NCBI GenBank assembly: GCA_026120185.1
Contig: JANUWF010001783.1
Location: forward strand, 6,231,001-6,295,000
DNA: 64,000 bases
Direction of reading: 5' to 3'
Source: Voacanga thouarsii
Taxonomy: Eukaryota > Streptophyta > Magnoliopsida > Gentianales > Apocynaceae
In this document: positions 59,685 to 64,000 of the stretch, piece after piece
Layout: each line of letters starts with the position of its first letter
How positions within the stretch are numbered: the first letter of the stretch is position 1
The notes under the pieces: generated by a model
What the model was told of the DNA's origin: nothing
Seen by the model: the letters and a program-made list of their open reading frames with translations, nothing else
Databases searched by the model: none
Position numbers and translations under genes: made by a program

Positions 59685-60339
59685 CCAATTCTCACCATCC
59701 TTACTAACAACTCCAAGTTAAACAAATTTAGAAAACTATGAATCAAGAATTAATCACCAACTCTTCCTATATTTCATCATATCATCCATATCCAAACAAG
59801 AAAAGTACAATAAAATTCAAATACTCAAGCATAACCAAGATTAACGTAAATTGACAAGACTTAACATAATCAACTTAATACACAATTTTTACTCAATAAA
59901 ATCTAACCAATTTGAATGACAAAACCATATCCAAAGTGAAAGAGAAAATTATAACCTTGTCATAGGCACACCAATTTCAAAAATTTAAATAAATATCATT
60001 GAACATCCGTTGAAAATCACAAAGATGCACTTGAGAAAATATTAAATCTCTCCCATACATTTAAATTGGACATTGTCCTCAACGGCTTAAAATATCATAA
60101 TAAAGTATAACAAAGGGACCAAGAATGTAAAGAGGAAACAGAAAATAATACTCCCCAAGGTATATTAGCTCTAAGAAATGAGAAGTTTATCTTTCAAGAA
60201 GTTGGAAGAATTATTGCCAGTGAAATAAGCCTACAACAAGAAAAACAAACACACAAGTAAAAGCCTAAAAATGAATTAAAAGAAAACAAGATAAAAGCTC
60301 AATAAAAACCAACAGCAAAGAAAAATAGAAAGTCAAAGC
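59641..60339 (-). other. Element E non-coding internal region
   Basis: Between the end of the ORF and the duplication. It includes (TC)n at 59654-59681. No frames of note. Confidence 0.6.
59654..59681. repeat. (TC)n microsatellite
   Basis: About 14 TC units. Confidence 0.95.
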
Positions 60340-62849
60340 CCTTAAGACCCCCATGAAGTAGAGCTTCCAAATAGGCCTCCAGATTGTCCAAAAGAACCTC
60401 TAGATGGACCACCATGACCTCCAAATGGATCACAAGGTCCTCATTGTCTCTCCCAATATTGTCTCTAATAATCCCCATGAATGTCTTGATTGAGGCTTAT
60501 ATTGCGCAACATATTCTCGAGATGTTGCTATGTATGCTCAATCCTATAAAACCTTTGATCATACCTCACCTCATATCTGCTATGTTAACCTGTAGTCTAG
60601 CCATTTCGTCCCTCAAATGCTTTAGAGATGTGTGAATATTGGCTAGAACATTATCACTAACATTGGATGGTCGCCGAGAATACCTTTGTAGTTGGGAAGG
60701 TTCCTATTCTTGCTCAACTAGAAGATCAGGAATGTTATGTTAGGGAACCTCCTTTGGCCTAACCATGTAGATGTTGTATCATGAAATTTATAACCACAAC
60801 GAGTCAAGACTTGTTTAGTGACTATATTATGTGAAATGGTGGGTTCCATAAGTTGGTTTTCCATAGAAATATCAAAAGCATGAAAAGCAAGTGAAATCAC
60901 CAAAGGAAGAACAAATGCTTTGGTGGTAAGGCCATAAGCCGCCACCTCTCGCATAGATGTTAGTAACAAAGGAGTAAGGGGAATTGCTTTTCCATGAAGC
61001 ATTTTTGAAAGGATATTGTTAGCCCTAAGGGATTTCTCCTATGTTTTGACTTATGACAAACATTGATGTAGACTAACTTGTGTAATCTATATATGACATG
61101 TTTGACCTCAATTCTTCTAAGGCATTCAAATAAGATTGTTAAGCAACTTTTGAGTAATGGAATTCAAGTATGGGTGATCAAGATGAAGTTCAAGCTTATG
61201 AGATTGCATACCAAAAGACCTTATGGAAGAATTTTAGACTTGGAATTGTTATTAAGGTATTTCTTAATTTCTATGTCTCTTTACCTTTGATTCAATTGAT
61301 TTCTACCTTGAAGCATACACAAAAAAAGATTTCAAAGTTTTATAAAATCTTAGAATTTTGGATTGAGTAGTTTAGATGATTTTGCATCCAAAAGATTCGT
61401 CCAAAATCCTATAAACAGTGTCAAATCATTTTTGCCTGAAAAAATGTCATTTTGGACTTACCTTTTGGATGCATCATTGTCCGAAACATGAGTCCAAAAT
61501 ACGAGTAAATTTAATAGAAAAATTATAGCCGTTTTTATAGCTGTTGGTACTTCATTTTATGGCTCTGTATAAAGCCTCTAAACATGATTAGACATAAGAT
61601 TTTTGTGGTATCCTCCTAAGAAACACACTTGCTCTATAGAAAATAAAAATCTCCTTTATCAAAGTGCTTCAAAGTGAATTCACATTGTGTCTAAACGGTA
61701 AAAGTGTTTGTGCTTTTTCCTTGGTGCACATCTTCTCAAACAAGTGAGCTTTTATTGTTCCATTGATATTTAATCTCTTTTGTATTACAAGGTTATGGTA
61801 TAAAACTCATTTGGGATGAGCCTTGATTTGATTGTTTGGTTGAGAGATTTTAAAAAATCAAGTGTGGTAATCCTCTTTTGTATTTGGTACAGTTTGGTTT
61901 CATTAAGTTGAGTAAATAAAATCTAGTTGAAAATTCTTAAGTGTGAGCTTAAGGTAGTGGATGTAGATCTTGATAGATCGAACCATTATACATTCTGTGT
62001 CTCATTTCTCGGCATACAACATTAGCTGCATTGTATTTCTTACTTTAGTCAGAATCTGGATAGTTCTCAAAGTCTTCTTGGATAGCTTTCTTTGTTGCCA
62101 TAAAGTTGGTCCAAGAAACTTGAAGATCATCATTATTCTGTATATCAGACCACTTGAAAATTTTTAGTTTGCCAAAAACCTTATTCATCCCCTCTAAGGT
62201 TTTTTAGATATAAACATCAATGAGTCGAACTTCATGTAAACTACTCAATCGAGGGCAAACATTAAACATAAGATATACAAAATAACCCTCCATTGAGGAG
62301 CAAGATCATTACTAGAGAGAAAGGAAGAACCATGTGTAGAAGTTTTTTGTTCCAAACCCAACTATCGAAAAGCCACATTAAAGTTCCAAGTTGGTTCAGA
62401 AGAGATCATTTTATTGTGGTGGTCAATTTCTATCCAAGGGCCACTATCATCTACTCCTAAAATGGTAGCTAGTTGAACCCTAGTCAAAATGATGGAGATG
62501 CCTTTTATAGATGTTTCAATTTGTTGCAAATGTCCTTGCCTTTTATTTTTCATGTTAGCATAAAATTCCTTTACAAGGGCAGGACAAAAGTCACCTCTCA
62601 AACCTAAAATAGGACCCCAACCAATCCTTCCAAACATTTCAGTTATATTCAAAGATCGATCCAAAGAAGGTTTGATTGTTTTTTCAACAATGATCTAATT
62701 TGAGGCCCTAGCATTATACCATTCCTTACTTTTTTATCATTGAAATTCTTTGGATGAAAAGAAGATAGCTCTAAAGAAGGGTTAACAGTTAAGGATAGTT
62801 TAATGCGTTTATGTGGTTTGAAAAGTTGTCTTATTTTAAGCATTGTCAC
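60340..62849 (-). pseudogene. Element E ORF, plant-transposon-protein-like, split by a solo LTR
   Basis: From 62849 it reads MLKIRQLFKPHKRIK, then the core with MFGRIGWGPILGL, FCPALVKEFYANMKNK, TSIKGISIILTR and ILGVDDSG. It is cut at 62211-61017 by a solo LTR and resumes with MLHGKAIPLTPLL and KAFVLPLVISLAF. A later part (60640-60500) reads LRDEMARLQVNIADMR and HLENMLRNIS in shifted frames, with heptad-like spacing, then a Gly/Ser/Phe tail (DPFGGHGGPSRGSFGQSGG, about 60425-60370) to a stop near 60340. The core resembles PF20167-type putative plant transposon proteins and the element B extra ORF. No membrane segment. Stops and at least two frameshifts are present. Role unknown. Confidence 0.6.
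61017..62206 (+). mobile_element. Solo LTR of the element B family
   Basis: Starts TGTTAGCCC like the B LTRs and ends CTAAGGTTTTTTA like 8286. GATAT at 61012-61016 repeats at 62207-62211. 1190 bp, no internal domain. It lies inside the E ORF and shows that this SIRE-type family was active after E inserted. Confidence 0.88.
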
Positions 62850-63527
62850 TCAACCAAACACACTTTGCAAATGGTTCTCTTTTCAGTGAATTTTTTTCCC
62901 AAACTTTTCATGCTCAAGAAAAATAAGGGGAATATCCAACGTAGATAGCAAAAGTACAATGTCAACCAACTTTAATCAACACAACGAAATATCACAAGGA
63001 GGTTCAATTTTTCAAGATTTTTGGATTTGCAAAAATTCAGAAAAAATACATGGCTAACTTTTAGAAGCACTCACAAGACTCACAATCCATTCTATGCATT
63101 TTTTTCTATCACCAAATAAACTCAACAAAGAGATGTCCATATCCAGTAAAGTTTTCCTCAAAAATACATATACAAAATGCCAAGAGATTCAAGAGGATGA
63201 AATCTACCTTAACATGAAGAGAGTTTTGCACCAATGTATTCCCGAACGTGTGAGCTTTAAAACTTTTGAATTCTTGGGGAATAATTCATAGAAGAATTAG
63301 AGCAGTGTGAAGAAGAAAGGAAGAAGAAGACATAGGGGAAAGGTGAAAATAGAGAGAAACGAAAATATTATTCTGGAGGAATAGGAAAAGAAAAATCAAA
63401 GAAGGAAGAAAACTAGAAAAATAAGACAAACGAAGAAAGAACCAAATGAAATAAAACACAAAGAAAGGTTTTTGAGAGGGGTGGTCGATGCTTCACGTGA
63501 AAAAACAAGAGACAAAAACAAGAAAAG
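62850..63527 (-). other. Element E leader
   Basis: Between the 5' LTR and the ORF start on the minus strand. AT-rich, with no recognised primer-binding site. The tract 63300-63470 is A/G-rich on the plus strand (CT-rich leader on the minus strand). Confidence 0.5.
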
Positions 63528-64000
63528 TGATGCGTAAATTTTGGGTGCATAAAATCATCAATTTTAAATCCATTCCTTAGTCAAGTTTTAATTAAAATAT
63601 TAATTCCAAAATACACATGTGAGCAAGTATACTCATCACAAGCACAGTACAGGAAATTAACAAGTATCGATCCTCAAAGGAACAAGTACACACTAATTAC
63701 TTTTCATTCATTATTTAACCGACCCAAATAAGTAAGAAAATAATAAAAGGAAAAACAAAGTAATATATACAACTCAAAGATGTAGGTTTATGCATTTTAG
63801 GCAATTATCCTAGAAAACATGATAATGAACCAATTAGCAATTCTTTCAATTAATTATCATCTTGGCATCATGAAGGAATATAAAATAAAATTCAATCATC
63901 TCAGAAGTCATGATTCTACTTAGATAAATCCCACTTCGTTTTCCAATCCATGGAATCCTATATTTTGATCACATCAACAAATTTGCCAATCAAGCTAATT
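63528..64000 (-). repeat. Element E 5' LTR, cut by the window edge
   Basis: First 473 bp of the second LTR copy, aligned with 56582-57020 with small indels; it continues beyond 64000. Confidence 0.85.

Larger units (their letters stand above)
56582..64000 (-). mobile_element. Element E: LTR element lacking pol, runs off the right edge
   Basis: Direct repeats 56582-58336 and 63528 onward share TGA(A/T)GCGTAAATTTTG. On the minus strand 58351-58337 reads TAAGTGTGGGGGTA just before the LTR start TGTAATAGGGG; this TTAAGTGTGGGGG tract is typical of some Ty3/gypsy 3' ends. Internally only a plant-transposon-type ORF is found, with no gag, protease, RT or integrase, so it would be a large non-autonomous element (LARD-like) driven in trans. 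A solo LTR (61017-62206) and a 698-bp duplication enlarge it. The 5' end is beyond the window. Confidence 0.75.

Noticed and set aside
1..64000. CRISPR array, bacterial operon, rRNA or genuine tRNA gene, integrated pararetrovirus
   Set aside because: No regularly spaced repeats with unique spacers, no ribosomal motifs, no cloverleaf with intact stems, and no viral movement or coat protein domains were seen.

Overview
The window is nuclear DNA of a flowering plant, most likely a eudicot: it is AT-rich, the retroelements use the plant initiator-Met tRNA priming site TGGTATCAGAGC, and nothing bacterial or organellar is visible. I found no intact host gene. It is a heterochromatin-like block of LTR retrotransposons inserted into one another and then decayed by point mutation, deletion and duplication. 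Nearly all coding sequence is broken retroelement gag/pol; two further items are extra genes carried by elements and a captured host zinc-finger fragment. 

Layout. (A) 522-4965: a 4.4-kb Ty3/gypsy deletion derivative on the minus strand, with two LTRs of about 1.05 kb, target-site duplication (TSD) GTTAT, and gag/protease remnants. (B) 5143-36631: a SIRE/Maximus-like Ty1/copia element on the plus strand, with gag, protease, integrase, RT, RNase H, an extra ORF and a truncated 3' LTR. Four insertions lie inside B: B1, a solo LTR in its 5' LTR (5229-6963, TSD AGGAT); B2, a large solo gypsy LTR in its gag (8997-14831, TSD AAATG); B2a, a copia solo LTR inside B2 (9700-11743, TSD AATCA); and B3, a 14-kb Tekay-type chromovirus in its RNase H gene (18744-32808, TSD ATTAG, LTRs of 4.3 kb). 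36632-43898 holds older debris: a Helitron-like 3' end, a decayed copia gag, microsatellites, and a terminal-inverted-repeat element carrying a GRF zinc-finger gene fragment. (C) A minus-strand copia LTR, 43899-44740 plus 53963-54086, is split by (D), a 9.2-kb copia element at 44741-53957. Two LTR fragments follow (54455-54932 and 54933-56581). (E) 56582 to beyond the right edge: a minus-strand LTR element with 1.75-kb LTRs and no visible gag or RT, only a plant-transposon-type ORF, itself interrupted by a solo LTR of the B family (61017-62206, TSD GATAT). 

The TSDs and interruptions give a relative order: B is older than B1, B2 and B3; B2 is older than B2a; C is older than D; E is older than its solo LTR. 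All coding regions carry stops and frameshifts, so no element here looks autonomous now. The points most worth following are a short acidic ORF with tandem SUMO-interaction-like motifs ahead of gag in B3, a related non-gag/non-pol ORF carried by two otherwise unrelated LTR elements (B and E), tRNA-like Pol III boxes in the Tekay-type LTRs, and several duplication or fold-back rearrangements exactly at element junctions.
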